Counted from the first letter of the stretch, positions 8,507 to 19,240 are shown. The stretch is 64,000 nt of DNA from Owenweeksia sp965214115 (GCA_965214115.1 CBDCAU010000001.1:307541-371540), one strand, 5' to 3'. Notes: a model not told the origin generated them from the sequence alone. Numbers and translations are program-made.

Positions 8507-8749
8507 ATGGCAAGAAATAGCAATAATGTAACTCCCGGAGTGATCGTAAAAGCTATCCGTGAAAACCAAAACAACAACGGAACATTGCGTTCGCTTTTCC
8601 GTGGCCAGTTTTTGGGCAAATTTGAAGCACACGAATTGGAAGGTTTGAAAGACGGAATTGAGCGCGAATTGGGAAAAAAGCAGCAAGCCGTGATTGATGA
8701 AAAAATTGGATACTTAAAAAATCACGGCTATAATGTGAAAAAAGGCTAA
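8507..8749 (+). CDS. Small conserved-looking protein of unknown function
   Basis: Not recognised. An 80-residue soluble protein beginning MARNSNNVTPGVIVKAIREN, with an asparagine-rich N-terminus, a basic middle (TLRSLFRGQFLGKFEAHELEGL) and a predicted helical C-terminus (IERELGKKQQAVIDEKIGYLKNHGYNVKKG). There is no signal peptide or membrane segment. The high proportion of basic residues and the compact helical part would suit a nucleic-acid or ribosome partner, but that is a guess. It has its own promoter box and a good terminator, so expression as a single small protein is credible. Confidence 0.75.
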   Translation: MARNSNNVTPGVIVKAIRENQNNNGTLRSLFRGQFLGKFEAHELEGLKDGIERELGKKQQAVIDEKIGYLKNHGYNVKKG

Positions 8750-8777
8750 AAAGCCGCTCACATTTCTTATAAAATTA

Positions 8778-8803
8778 CCTCGCTTCTTTAGCGGGGTTTT
8801 TTT
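8778..8803 (+). terminator. Rho-independent terminator
   Basis: CCTCGCT (8778-8784) pairs with AGCGGGG (8790-8796) with one G-T wobble around a 5-base loop, followed by seven T. It lies 29 bases after the small gene at 8507-8749. The 212 bases from here to the next gene hold only AT-rich sequence with loose copies of the CTATGTG word. Confidence 0.85.
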
Positions 8804-9015
8804 ATGCAACATAGTTAGAATTAAAGAATATAAAGTACACACGATTTGCTTCAATTAATTTGGAACTATGAGTTTGAATTCAAAAAACTATGGGCCGTAT
8901 GTGTTCTAAAAATTACTATGTGGCAATTGTGAACAAATTGCCGAAGGCAATTCCCACGTACAAACTTAAATCCGCTACTTTCCGTTTGCCTTTTTCATAG
9001 ATTCTCCAAAAACGG

Positions 9016-11484
9016 ATGGCGCGCAAAATCTTAAAAATCTCGTTGTGGGTGGTGGGCAGCTTGGCGGCTTTGTCGCTGGTGCTGGCGGTGGTTTTGTATA
9101 TCAACCGCGAGAAAATCAAGACGAGCGTTCTTAGCCAAACCAATGAAATACTGGCCGTACCGGTAGCGGTGGGCGACATTTCGGTCTCGTTGAAAAAATT
9201 TCCCTACGCTTCCATATTATTAACGGATGTTTTCTGCGCAGGGGCAAATGCCCAATCCGGTGACACTTTGGTTTTCACAAAAGAATTATATCTCGAATTC
9301 GGGCTGTGGAAAGTACTTTTTAGTGATATTTCCATTGATGAAATTTCACTAAAAAGCGGACGGATTTCTATCAAAATGCCGAAGGATAAAATCCCGAATT
9401 ATCAGATTTGGAAAGATGTGGAAGATTCAGAAGGTGAATCGGTATTGACTTTAGAGAAAGTAAGCTTTGATGATTTTCGCTTATTGGTGTGGGAAGAATC
9501 GGCCAATTTCCAAATGGAAAGCTATGTGGAAAAAACAGTTTTTTCGGGTTCTTTCAGGGACGAATTTTCTATAAAAAATAAAGGTAAATTATGGATTGAT
9601 TCCCTATTATTAGATAAAGTAAGTTATGTGAGAAATCTATGGGCTGAAACGTCATTTGAATTGAACGGTACGGCGGACAATTCTCGCATTGAAAAGGGAA
9701 TGTTGGAAACGGGAAATGTGAAACTGAATTTTGGCTCGAAAATCCAACCCCAAGAAATTACCTTTTCAGCCAACAATGAGAGTTTGGATTTGGAAAGCAC
9801 GGTGCATTTGCTGCGCACTCAAAATATTTCGCTACCCGAAAAAATGAAAGTGAATGGCAACGGAAATTTCCAATTGCAGGCCATTTTTCCCGATGGGAAA
9901 TCATCAAAAATGGAAATGATTTTTGAGACGGACAACGCCACGATTTCGCATCCTGATTATTCCAAGATAAGAGATTTCACTTGCCGCGCGATTTATAAGT
10001 ATGAAAACGACAAAAGTTGGTTTGATTTTCAACATTTTTCGGGAAAGGGAAAATCGGGCGGTTTTTCGGGGAAATTGCAAGTGGCGAATTTGGAAAAACC
10101 GAAGGTAGTTTTGGATTTAAAAAGCAATTTGAATTTGCAAGAGTGGCTAATTTTTGCGCAAACCGACACCCTACAAAATGTGCGCGGAAAAACCGAACTC
10201 GAATTGCATTTTGAGAACCAATTTACTGATTTACAAGATATTAGACCCAAAGAATTGGCAAAAGCCAAAGCCAGCGGATTCCTAAAACTGGAGGGCGTCG
10301 CCTTTTCGTTTAAGGATTCCGACAAAAAGATAGAGCGGCTGAACGGGAATTTGCGCTTTGCGGGCAACGACTTTGAGGTGGAGGATTTCTATTTCAAGAC
10401 GGGGAAAAGCGACATTTTCCTCTCAGGGGATTTTCGTAACGTCTTGAACGCCATTTACTTCAAAGACGAGCAAATCAAAATCGACACCCGCGTCAAATCA
10501 CAGGAAATCCGGATGGAGGATTTTTTGGTGGCCCAACAATCGAGCGGCGAGGAAACCTACAGTTTGGAGGGCGTGAAAAAACTGGATTTGGAACTGATGC
10601 TGGTAGTGGACAAGTTCCGTTTTGAGAAATTTTACGCCTCGGATATCAGTGGGAATTTGCGCGTAAAAGACGGTGCGCTGGATGTCTCCAATATTTCATT
10701 GAAGTCGGACAAAGGCTCGTATTCAGGTAATTTTCAGATAGATACGCGCCCGAATCCACCGATGATGCAAGTGCGCTTGAAGGCACGTGGCATCGAAATC
10801 CACGATGTTTTTGTGAGCTTCAAAAACTTTGGACAAGAAGAAATTTTGGCGGAACACATATATGGGAAAGCGGACGCGGACGTACAACTGAGCGGAAACT
10901 TGACGCCCAGCCTCTCGGTGGATCCGGCGAGCGTGAAAATGGTGGCTGACCTTAGCATCCAAAACGGGCAACTGAAAGACTACGAGCCGATGAGCGCGCT
11001 ATCCCGTTTTGCGAAAATCGAGGAGCTGAAAGACGTGCGGTTTGACCAAATGAAAAACCAAATTACCATCGAAAATTCGGTGATTCAAATCCCTGAAATG
11101 ACGGTGAAGAGCAATGTGCTTTCGCTGGACATCAAGGGTACGCACGACTTTGAAAATCAGGTGGATTACGGGATGACGCTGAAACTCTCGGACGTGCTTT
11201 TTGCCAAGCGGAAAAACAAAAAACGCGGCGGTGAATTTGACGACCACCTCACTACCGTGGATCAAGGCCGCGACCCGAATATTTATATCAAAATGACGGG
11301 CTACGCGGGCGACCCCAAAATTTCGCTGGATCAGCGCGGCTACGGAAAATCTGTCGCTGATGGGGTGAAGAAACAGGGGGAAGATTTGAAGGATATTTTC
11401 AAAAAAAAGAACCAAAAAAAGGAGGACAAAAAGTCGAGCGGGATTGAGTTTGACTTGTGGGGGGATGATGATGGTGGAGAGTAG
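9016..11484 (+). CDS. AsmA-like inner-membrane-anchored protein
   Basis: An 822-residue protein with one N-terminal membrane helix (about 7-29: ISLWVVGSLAALSLVLAVVLYI), a conserved post-helix segment (ILAVPVAVGDISVSLKKFPYASILLTDV) and a long periplasmic part rich in beta strands, with the C-terminal AsmA-type block (LKIKGTHDF-like, VDYGMTLKLSDVLF). AsmA/TamB-related proteins bridge the envelope and are linked to phospholipid transport or outer-membrane assembly. The last about 40 residues are lysine- and aspartate-rich, ending GIEFDLWGDDDGGE. No close neighbours on the same unit; the following 305 bases are non-coding. Confidence 0.85.
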   Translation: MARKILKISLWVVGSLAALSLVLAVVLYINREKIKTSVLSQTNEILAVPVAVGDISVSLKKFPYASILLTDVFCAGANAQSGDTLVFTKELYLEFGLWKVLFSDISIDEISLKSGRISIKMPKDKIPNYQIWKDVEDSEGESVLTLEKVSFDDFRLLVWEESANFQMESYVEKTVFSGSFRDEFSIKNKGKLWIDSLLLDKVSYVRNLWAETSFELNGTADNSRIEKGMLETGNVKLNFGSKIQPQEITFSANNESLDLESTVHLLRTQNISLPEKMKVNGNGNFQLQAIFPDGKSSKMEMIFETDNATISHPDYSKIRDFTCRAIYKYENDKSWFDFQHFSGKGKSGGFSGKLQVANLEKPKVVLDLKSNLNLQEWLIFAQTDTLQNVRGKTELELHFENQFTDLQDIRPKELAKAKASGFLKLEGVAFSFKDSDKKIERLNGNLRFAGNDFEVEDFYFKTGKSDIFLSGDFRNVLNAIYFKDEQIKIDTRVKSQEIRMEDFLVAQQSSGEETYSLEGVKKLDLELMLVVDKFRFEKFYASDISGNLRVKDGALDVSNISLKSDKGSYSGNFQIDTRPNPPMMQVRLKARGIEIHDVFVSFKNFGQEEILAEHIYGKADADVQLSGNLTPSLSVDPASVKMVADLSIQNGQLKDYEPMSALSRFAKIEELKDVRFDQMKNQITIENSVIQIPEMTVKSNVLSLDIKGTHDFENQVDYGMTLKLSDVLFAKRKNKKRGGEFDDHLTTVDQGRDPNIYIKMTGYAGDPKISLDQRGYGKSVADGVKKQGEDLKDIFKKKNQKKEDKKSSGIEFDLWGDDDGGE

Positions 11485-11789
11485 TTATTAGTTCTTAGTG
11501 GTTGGTTGTCAGTTCTTTGGGGATGGAGTCACGCTGAATTTCTATTTTTATGACAAAGCTAAAAAGGAGTTTCAGACAGCGCGACCATCTGTAAGACATT
11601 GATTTCAAGTAGTCATATAAACGTTCAATTTTTAAGTTTTACGTTTAAAACGTAAACAATTGTATTTTGTTATTGTACACTTTTTGATTTTTTCCTTGTG
11701 ATATTCATTTCCGATAGATATAAGATATAAAACCTTACGTTAATAAAATAAACTATTGTATTTTTGCAGCGTAAGATTTCCCGATTCTA
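11485..11789 (+). other. Non-coding stretch after the AsmA gene
   Basis: About 300 AT-rich bases with no credible gene. The only element I can support is the promoter box at 11759-11766. A part near 11550-11600 (TTTCAGACAGCGCGACCATC) has no visible partner elsewhere in the window. Confidence 0.5.
11759..11766 (+). promoter_or_regulatory. -7 promoter box for the ATPase gene
   Basis: TATTTTTG matches TAnnTTTG and lies 23 bases before the start codon at 11790. Confidence 0.5.
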
Positions 11790-13001
11790 ATGGTTTTAAA
11801 ATCCCAACTCGAAGAAGCCTACCTACTCCAAAAAAAAGAATTGGCGCGGAAAAGGGTTTTAGTGGAGCGGAATTATCTGCAACATTTGGACGGCGGCGGC
11901 TCGCACGTGGAGGTTATCTCTGGCATACGGCGCTGCGGGAAAAGCACCTTGATGCGGCAAATGATGAAAGAACTCAACGAGGATTTCGCTTTTTTCAATT
12001 TTGAAGACCCGCGCGCTTTTGATTTTGAACTTTCCGATTTTCTGAAACTCGACACTATTATCGGCGAAAATGTGGGGATCTATTTTTTTGATGAAATCCA
12101 GAACGTGTTGAATTGGGAGGTGTACGTTAGGCAACTGCACGATCGTGGCAAAAAGGTTTTCATCACCGGTTCCAACGCTTCTTTATTGAGCAAAGAGCTG
12201 GGTACTCTGACTGACAGGCAGGCACTTGCGCCACGAATTGTTTCCCTTTTCCTATCTTGAGTTTTTAAACTATAAAAAGCTAAAAGACAGCGTGGCCAAC
12301 TTTGAAAAGTACCGCGAGCAAGGTGGTTTCCCCGAATATTTGCGGGACGGGAATTTTGAAATGTTGCAAACGCTTTTTCAAAGACATCGTGCTGCGCGAC
12401 ATCGCCGTGCGCCACGGCGTGAAAAACACGCAGACGCTAATGGACATTTCGCTTTTTCTCATCTCAAACATCGCTAAACCACACACTTTCAATAGCTTGC
12501 GAAAGAGTTTTTCGGTGGGTTCGCCCAGCACCGTTTCGGATTATTTAGCGTGGCTGGAAGACAGCTATCCTCCTTTTTTTCCTGCAAAAATTCAGTTGGT
12601 CGGCCAAAAAGATGGCCGTGAATCCCCGCAAAGTTTATACGATTGACAACGGATTAGCCAATGCCAACTCCCTCAGTTTTACCGAGGACAAAGGGCGACT
12701 TTTGGAAAATATGGTGTTTTTGCACCTCCGCCAACATTTCTCAAAATTGTATTATTTCAATGAAAAAAGGGAGTGCGATTTCGTGGTTTTTGAGAAGGAA
12801 AAATGCCAGTATTTGATACAAGTTTGCGAGAAACTGGACGGTGATAATTTGCGGCGCGAAACCGACGGGTTGCGAGAGGCGATGCGGTTTTTCGACAAAA
12901 AAGACGGGCTGGTTTTGACGATGAACCAGTCGGATGAACTGCGGTACGAAGAGGGGAAAATCGAGGTGGTTTCGGCACGCGAGTTCATTACAAAATCTTA
13001 A
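11790..13001 (+). pseudogene. AAA-type ATPase with DUF4143 domain, three frameshifts
   Basis: The concatenated frames give one protein of about 400 residues: an N-terminal AAA domain with Walker A (GIRRCGKSTLMRQ), Walker B (IYFFDEIQNV) and sensor GSNASLLSKEL, then ELFPFSYLEFLNYK, and a C-terminal DUF4143 nuclease-like part (KVYTIDNGLANANSLSF, ENMVFLHLR, ECDFVV). Three breaks, near 12212, 12375 and 12570, each behave as a single inserted base and together return to the original frame. No other damage is seen, so sequencing error is at least as likely as decay. Family members are widespread, often accessory, and of unclear function. Own promoter; no operon partner. Confidence 0.8.
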
Positions 13002-13068
13002 TCGCCATCCCCTCCCATTTCTTAACACTCCCTTAATAACTTCACACGTTTCGAGGAATTTAGGATAG

Positions 13069-13076
13069 TACCTTTG
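13069..13076 (+). promoter_or_regulatory. -7 promoter box for the extracellular nuclease gene
   Basis: TACCTTTG, a perfect TAnnTTTG match, 24 bases before the ATG at 13101. Confidence 0.5.
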
Positions 13077-13100
13077 CCACAAATTTCAGCGGGGGGCAAA

Positions 13101-14384
13101 ATGAGGTTTTTCATCATTTTTATGGATGGCGGTTTTCGGCAGTTCGGTGGGCGCGCAGAGCAGGCGAGCGGCTCAAGCTGATGACCTACAATATGATGTT
13201 TTACCGCACCTCTTCGGCGCCTTGCTCGCACAGTCAAGGGACGGCCGCGCGGGATGCCGATTTTCAAACGATTTTCAATTTTGTGAAGCCCAATATTTTG
13301 GCCATCAATGAAATCGGGTCGGGTGCTGGGGTGGCGAGTTTCTTTTTGAATAATGTTGTAAATGTCAATGGCTCAGTAAATTACGACAAGGCCAATTCCG
13401 CTTTCAATTCCAGCAGCCTCGCCAATTTGTTGATTTTTGATTCCACCAAAGTGGGTTTGGCTTTCGCAGGATGTGATTGACGAAGAACTGGACGGCGACG
13501 ATTTGGTCCGGGTGGTGGACGTGTACCATCTTTTTTACAAAGACGAAAAACTGAAGCAGGGCGCTGATACCGTGAATTTTACGATGGTGGTGGCGCATCT
13601 GAAAGCGGGTAACACCACTCCCGATGCGCTGGAACGCCACGAGGCGGCCAAATCCATAATGGATTATTTGGATAAAAATGTGGTTAATGAAAATGTCATT
13701 TTTTGTGGTGATTTGAATGTATATAGTAATGGTGAGCCGGCCTATCAAACTTTTGTGAATTATTCGGTGGCAAAAGAGCGGCTAAATGACCCTGTGAATC
13801 AGAACGGAAATTGGAACAATAATTCGTCATTCGCACCGTGGCATACGCAAAGTACGACCAACAGCAACTCGGGTTGCCACGCCGGCGGCGGGATGGACGA
13901 CCGCTTTGATTTTTTCTTGGTTTCGGATTCGATGGAAAGCCAAAACAACGAAGTGCATTACCGGCTAAATTCCTACGCCACCATTGGGAATGATGGAAAT
14001 CATTTTAATCAGACCATTGACAACAATGGTAACTCCTCTGCGCCGAGCAATGTGATTCAGGCGTTGAAAGAATTCAGCGACCACCTGCCCGTAGTGATGG
14101 AAATCGAGGTGAAAAAATCAACATCGGTTTGGATGAAATTTCGCTACTGCAAAATGTATTTTTTGAAAATCCTTTTGGGGACAATTTTAGGATTCAAAAA
14201 AATCAGAATATTGGAAATTTAAATGGTGAAATTTATTCGATTTCAGGACAAAAAGTAGTGCAATTTTTATCGAAAAAAATCGGACTGAAATTGATATTAT
14301 GAGTGATTGGCCGCGTGGTATTTATATTTTAAAATGGAAAGCGAAAATGGCGAAATGCTTTCCCAAAAAATCTTGAAAAACTGA
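13101..14384 (+). pseudogene. Secreted endonuclease/exonuclease/phosphatase-family protein with T9SS sorting domain, frameshifted
   Basis: Reading across frames gives a signal peptide (MRFFIIF, then WMAVFGSSVGAQS), an EEP-fold nuclease domain and a T9SS type A C-terminal domain (FENPFGDNFRIQ, IYSISGQKVVQFL, PRGIYILKW). All EEP active-site motifs survive: LMTYN, LAINEIG, VVAHLKAG, FCGDLNVY, DRFDFFLVSD and SDHLPVV. At least six single-base indels are needed (near 13124, 13160, 13460, 14117, 14277 and 14340); three of them are A-run contractions. It should act on DNA or another phosphodiester at the cell surface. The stop overlaps the next ATG (TGATG). Confidence 0.8.
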
Positions 14385-16537
14385 TGCGGCGGGCGGTTTT
14401 CATCCTGACTATTTTGAGTGCGGCTTTCGCCGGAAACGGCCAGACCAGCTTTGAGGAAAAAATCACCACGGCGAGCAACGTGCGGCTGACGGTTACGAAT
14501 TACGGCACTTTTGGCAATGCCTTCCGTGGCTACCGCGACGGCAGCGGCGACCCCAGTTGCGAATATCCCGCCGGCAGCGGCATCGAGCATCTTTTTGAAG
14601 GCGGCTTATGGATTGGCGGCGAAGAAAACGGCGGGCAGGAAGTCGTGTCCACCTCCGCCTACGATGCGCCGCAAGGATACGCGCCGGGCCGCGCTGGTTT
14701 TGAGTTTACCGCGCCGGTCGGCAGCCAGTTGAAGGAAATCAGTTCGCTTTTTGACAACAATTTTTCGACCCCGCTGCCATTTCCCACCAAGATTACATCG
14801 CCACTTTCAGCGACAGCTCGCAGACGGTGCCCGGCACCGGCATCCAAATCAGCGACCACAACCGCCCGATGAACGTGGAAATCCAAATGGAGACCTACAA
14901 TTTCAATTTTACGTTCAGCGATTTTTTGGTGATTGTGAATCTGAAACTGACCAACCGAGGGCAAAATACCTACGAAAATTTTCACGTGGGGCTGTGGAAC
15001 AACACGGTGGTGCGCAACGTGAACATCACGCCGGCGGGCAGTGGCGGCGTGGATTTTTATAACAAAGGCGCCAACGGGTATATGGATTCGCTGCAGTTGG
15101 CGTATTGCTACGACGCGGCGGGCGACCCCGATTTTACGATGAGTTATATCGGCCAAAATTCCTTGGCGCGGAGGACAAAAACGGGTTTTCACCACCCCGA
15201 ATTAGACAGCACTTTCAACCCGCAAAGGCAGCAATGGGAGCCGGACGATTTCAAATTGCATTACAATGCGTGGGAGTTCAATACAAGTGCAAATCCGGTG
15301 TTTTTCTTTCCGAGCAACGACGCGGCGCGTTTCCAAAAAATGACGAATGGGCTGAATTTTTCGCCGTGCTGGGAAGGGCCGAACGCGGCGGCTGCAACAC
15401 CAACCGCGACTACCAAGCCGAGCTGAACGCAGCGGGCAACCGTTCCGATTTGATTTCGGCGGGCCCGTTTGATGATTTTTGCGCCGAACGATGAAATCAC
15501 GGTGGCCTTCGCTTACATTTTGGCGAAAAAAATTTGACGATGGCAATCCTAATACCGCAAACACGCTGGCGCAGCGCAAAAACCTGATTGCCAATGCCGT
15601 GTACGCTCAACAAGCTTTCAATGGCGAGGATAAAATTTCAACGGCGTTTTGATGAGGATGAAGACGACGGCGACGGATTTTGCGGCGCTACATTTTGCCC
15701 AGCCCGCCTGACATTCCACGGACGCGGGTGGTGGCTTCCGACCATCAAATCGAGATTTATTGGGCGGACAATTCGCGCAATAGCGTCGACCCAATTTCCA
15801 ATGAAAAAGATTTTGAGGGCTATCGGGTTTACGCTTCGGAATTGGGATTCGACGTAACCGGAACGCCCGACTTGGCGCGGGATTTCAAGCTTTTGGCGGA
15901 ATTTGACATCCGTGGAAACGCGCTCTTCAACGAAACGGGTTTTGAAAACGTGCGGCTGGACCAACCGGTCTTTTTCGAGAAACGACACCACGCCTTATAT
16001 TATAGGTATGTTTTGGATAATATCCCGAACGGCTGGCAGTACGCAGTAGCGGTTACGGCCTTTGACCGTGGCAATCCGAATCGAATTTGGAGAGTTTGGA
16101 AAGTAGCTTTTTGGCGAATGATTTCCGTGCGTTTGCGGGCACGCCGCCGAGTGAGATTTCGATAAAAACCAACCCTTCGCCTACCCGAATCCGTATTACT
16201 ACGGCGCGGCTTGGGAGGGGCAGTCCAACTTTCAGGAAGAGAGCCGCAAATCATTTTTGCCAATTTGCCAAAACGCTGTAAGATAAGGATTTATACCGTG
16301 GCGGGCGACTTCATTGACGAACTTGACCACAACGGAAATTACGACGGCACGGACATTCGCTGGTTCCAAACCTTTGGCGCGGAAGACCCGTCGGACAACG
16401 TGTTCAGCGGCGGCGCGCACGCTTGGGATTTGCTCAGTTTGAACAGCCAAATCATCAGCCGCGGCCTGTATCTATTTTCGGTGGAGGATTTGGACAGTGG
16501 GGAGGAATTTGTGGGGAAGTTTGTGATAATTAAGTAG
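14384..16537 (+). pseudogene. Secreted protein with fibronectin III-like and FlgD-like C-terminal parts, frameshifted
   Basis: About 715 residues when frames are joined: signal peptide (MRRAVFILTILSAAFAGNGQ), a long beta-rich region (GGLWIGGEENGG, LTNRGQNTYENFHVGLWNNT), a Fn3-type segment (RVVASDHQIEIYWADNS, FEGYRVYAS) and a C-terminal FlgD/T9SS-like module (YPNPYYYGAAWEG, FANLPKRCKIRIYTVAGDFIDEL, SRGLYLFSVED, KFVIIK). At least seven indels between about 14775 and 16200 interrupt it. I know this architecture from Bacteroidota and related phyla beside TonB receptors and PorV-like proteins, but no function. It follows the nuclease gene directly and is probably co-transcribed with it. Confidence 0.7.
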
Positions 16538-16543
16538 GTGTTG

Positions 16544-16829
16544 GCCCCCTAAATCCCCCTAAGGGGGACTTTGGGCCGAAACTCCGATTGATTGGTTTGG
16601 AAGTGGGTGGAGTTTTAGGGTAATGGTGGATTTGACGACGGCCCTGTCCCCCTCTTGAGGGGGTGCTGAGGGAACGAGGCGGGGGAGGATTTATAAAAAG
16701 GCCAAAGCCCCCAATCCGCAATTGCGGGAGGCTAAGCACACGGAGCGCAATAGAATGGCGTGAATTTTTTGCGCAGGAATTTTACGAATGTGTAGCTAAA
16801 GTCCCCCTTTGGGGGATTTAGGGGGCTTT
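16544..16829. repeat. Palindromic C5-G5 repeat block
   Basis: Three copies of a family built on CCCCCTTTGGGGG-type palindromes: 16544-16577, 16646-16665 and 16798-16829, the first and last in opposite orientation with the shared outer words CCCCCTAAATCCCCC and GGACTTTGGGCCGA. The same words recur at 51685-51820 and 56160-56387. This fills the 348-base gap between two surface-protein genes; nothing else was seen in it. Short frames crossing these copies encode the spurious peptide word SPLGGFRG. Confidence 0.8.
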
Positions 16830-16885
16830 AACAAGAAGAAATAAATTTTAAAAAAGTAAAAACCCAAAATCTCAATAATTTGAAA

Positions 16886-19114
16886 ATGAAAAAGTTACTC
16901 TCCATTTCAGCGTTTTGCCTTGCGGCGATGGCCGCGCAGGCACAGGTGTATCCCTTCGTGAGCATCACGGATTTGAACACCAATATCAACTTGGCCAATT
17001 GCAACGACACCTCCATTTTTTATGGCGATACGGTGCGTACCGTGGGCGTGGTGGTGGTGGACGGCAACCTCAGCGAAGTGCCTTCCGGTTCGGTCACGGG
17101 CGGGTATCGGCCGTTTATCCAATTGGTGGACACGGCCAATGGCGGCGTGGTAGATTCTGCCAAAGGCATTGAACTGCAAGGTATTATCCCTGATGGACAG
17201 GGCGGTTTTCAAGTCTATCAAGCGGTGACCAACTCCTTCGCGGGCGACATTGTGGAGGTAATTGGCTATGTCAATAATTTTGGTAACAACACTCAAATCA
17301 ACACTTTGAATGCCAGTTCCTTTACGATTTTGGGTTCGCAAAGCGCGCCGCAGCCTTTGGTGCTCAATGATTTATCCGAACTGAACGACCAAAACCGCGT
17401 CAATCAATTGCAGACGGGCGAGGAATACGAAAACCTTTTTGTGGAAATCAAAGACTTGACGGTGGTGCAGGTGATTCCATTTGGGAATGGCCGCGTGAGC
17501 TTCGATGTGGCGGATAATCAAGGCAATCTGATGAACGTGAGCGACCGCTTTTTGGCGCAAAAAACCGCTTCGCACCAAACCGTGAACGCGAACTCGCCCG
17601 CGACCACGGGCAGCTTCGTGGCGCCGGTGCCCGGCACCTTTTACAACAGCATCAGCGGCATCATCCGCCACAGCGGCAACGGCTGCCTCGGCAACGGGCG
17701 CGGCTTTGAAATCAACCCGTTCGACAGCACGCATTACAACATCGGTTTCGCGCCACCCTTCATCGACGATGTGGAGCGCGACCCGCTCATCCCCACGCCC
17801 AACCAAAGCGTGGACATCACCGCCACGATTACCGATTTTGACGGCACGGTGGATTCCGTGGCGATTGCCTACAGCACCAACCCCAGCGCGCTGTCCAGCA
17901 CGTGGCCGGTTTTCCCGATGACGCTTTCCACCGGCAGCACCGACGAATACGAATACAGCATCCCCAACCAGCCCGACGGCACGCAGGTGCGCTATTATAT
18001 TTATGCGGAGGACGACGCGGGCAATCCCAGCTATTTCCCCAGTACGCCGTCGTCGCAGGCCGAGCCCAATTTTGCCGTTTATACCGTGCGCGCCTCCGGT
18101 ATTTTGAGTATCCAAGATGTGCAGCAACCGATTGGCGGCAGTGGCGATTCGCCGTATCGTGGGCAGACCGTGACTTTGCGCGGCTATGTAACCGCCGCCG
18201 CGCGCGACGAAGATTTGGGCTACGTTTACATTCAGGACGCCACCGCCACCGAATACGCGGGCATTTCGCTCATCAGCAATCCCGATTTGCAAAACCTCTA
18301 TCGCAATGAATTTGTGGAAGTTACGGGCGAAATCCAAGAGAATTTTGGCTTTACGCAGATGGTGGTTTCCTCGGTGAGCGGATTGGGCGGAACGGATACG
18401 ATTCAGCCGATTGCGCTCGACCTGTCGGACAGCGCGGCTTTGGCCAACGATGATTGGGAAAAGTACGAGGGAATGCTCGTGAAATACGAAAACCCGACGG
18501 CGGGCGGTCAAATTTTTATTACGGATGAAAATGCTGGTTTTGGCGATTATATGGTGGGCACCGACCCCACTTTCGGTTTCAGCAAATCCGCGCGGGTACT
18601 GGCCGGACGGCAAAGTAATTCCGCCAATTCTTCGCTTTGGGTGCAGTTGGTTTCGGAAGCCCGTTATGATACGATTGACGGCTTTATGAATGTCTCGCCT
18701 ATCGTTACAGCGGACACGATGAGCTTCGACGCCATCGTCGGCGTACTGTCCTACGGCTTTTCCAACTACCGTCTTTTGCCCCGCGCCAACGACGACATCA
18801 TCGGTGCGAATTTCACTTTGAATCCCACCGGCACCCGCCCCAACAACGTCAGCATCGAAGAACTTTCCTTGGCGGGAAAAGTGGCCTTTTATCCGAATCC
18901 GGCTTCTTCGGTTTTGAATGTTAAAACGGAAAACGGCGAGGCATTTTCGGTGCAGATTTTTGATTTGAATGGGAAGATGATTTTGAATGGCGATTCGGAA
19001 TTGGGTGAGGTGATTTCGCTGGATGTGGAAGGTTTGCCGAGAGGCGTGTTCATCCTCAAAACGCTTAATGACCGAGGACAAATTTTAGCCACTGGAAAAG
19101 TGATTAAAAAGTAA
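16886..19114 (+). CDS. Secreted OB-fold/Ig-like protein with T9SS type A sorting domain
   Basis: A 742-residue exported protein. Signal peptide MKKLLSISAFCLAAMAAQAQ; a first OB-fold-like module (about 25-270, with FIQLVDTANGG and VVEVIGYVNNFGNNTQINTL), an Ig/Fn3-like part (about 275-385, PPFIDDVERDPLIPTPNQSV), a second OB-fold module (about 395-640, YRGQTVTLRGYVTAAARDED and VYIQDATATEYAG) and a C-terminal sorting domain (VAFYPNPASSVLNVK, IFDLNGKMIL, GLPRGVFILK). The OB modules resemble those fused to EEP nucleases in ExeM/NucH-type extracellular nucleases; here the nuclease is the separate gene at 13101. Start set at the ATG 16886 rather than the TTG 6 bases earlier. Confidence 0.85.
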   Translation: MKKLLSISAFCLAAMAAQAQVYPFVSITDLNTNINLANCNDTSIFYGDTVRTVGVVVVDGNLSEVPSGSVTGGYRPFIQLVDTANGGVVDSAKGIELQGIIPDGQGGFQVYQAVTNSFAGDIVEVIGYVNNFGNNTQINTLNASSFTILGSQSAPQPLVLNDLSELNDQNRVNQLQTGEEYENLFVEIKDLTVVQVIPFGNGRVSFDVADNQGNLMNVSDRFLAQKTASHQTVNANSPATTGSFVAPVPGTFYNSISGIIRHSGNGCLGNGRGFEINPFDSTHYNIGFAPPFIDDVERDPLIPTPNQSVDITATITDFDGTVDSVAIAYSTNPSALSSTWPVFPMTLSTGSTDEYEYSIPNQPDGTQVRYYIYAEDDAGNPSYFPSTPSSQAEPNFAVYTVRASGILSIQDVQQPIGGSGDSPYRGQTVTLRGYVTAAARDEDLGYVYIQDATATEYAGISLISNPDLQNLYRNEFVEVTGEIQENFGFTQMVVSSVSGLGGTDTIQPIALDLSDSAALANDDWEKYEGMLVKYENPTAGGQIFITDENAGFGDYMVGTDPTFGFSKSARVLAGRQSNSANSSLWVQLVSEARYDTIDGFMNVSPIVTADTMSFDAIVGVLSYGFSNYRLLPRANDDIIGANFTLNPTGTRPNNVSIEELSLAGKVAFYPNPASSVLNVKTENGEAFSVQIFDLNGKMILNGDSELGEVISLDVEGLPRGVFILKTLNDRGQILATGKVIKK

Positions 19115-19120
19115 AGAGGG

Positions 19121-19211
19121 TCTCGACTGCGCTCGACCTGACAGGCCGCTGGAAAACTCCGAGAACCTGGGTTTTGGTAAAGGCGGTGTCAAGCTGAGCG
19201 CAGTCGAAGCC
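19121..19211. repeat. Inverted repeat with TCGACTGCGCTC arms
   Basis: The arm at 19121-19142 (core CTCGACTGCGCTCGACC) is mirrored at 19188-19211 (core GAGCGCAGTCGAAG), giving a hairpin of about 90 bases between two genes. A third copy of the same arm lies inside the coding sequence of the TonB receptor at 20723-20744. Confidence 0.8.
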
Positions 19212-19240
19212 TTTTTATAAAATGATTTGAAAAAATTTTT

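Noticed and set aside
17372..19081. 569-residue open frame antisense to the OB-fold gene
   Set aside because: Composition (His/Arg-rich, no domain) is that of an antisense shadow of a GC-rich gene; the plus strand has signal peptide and sorting domain.
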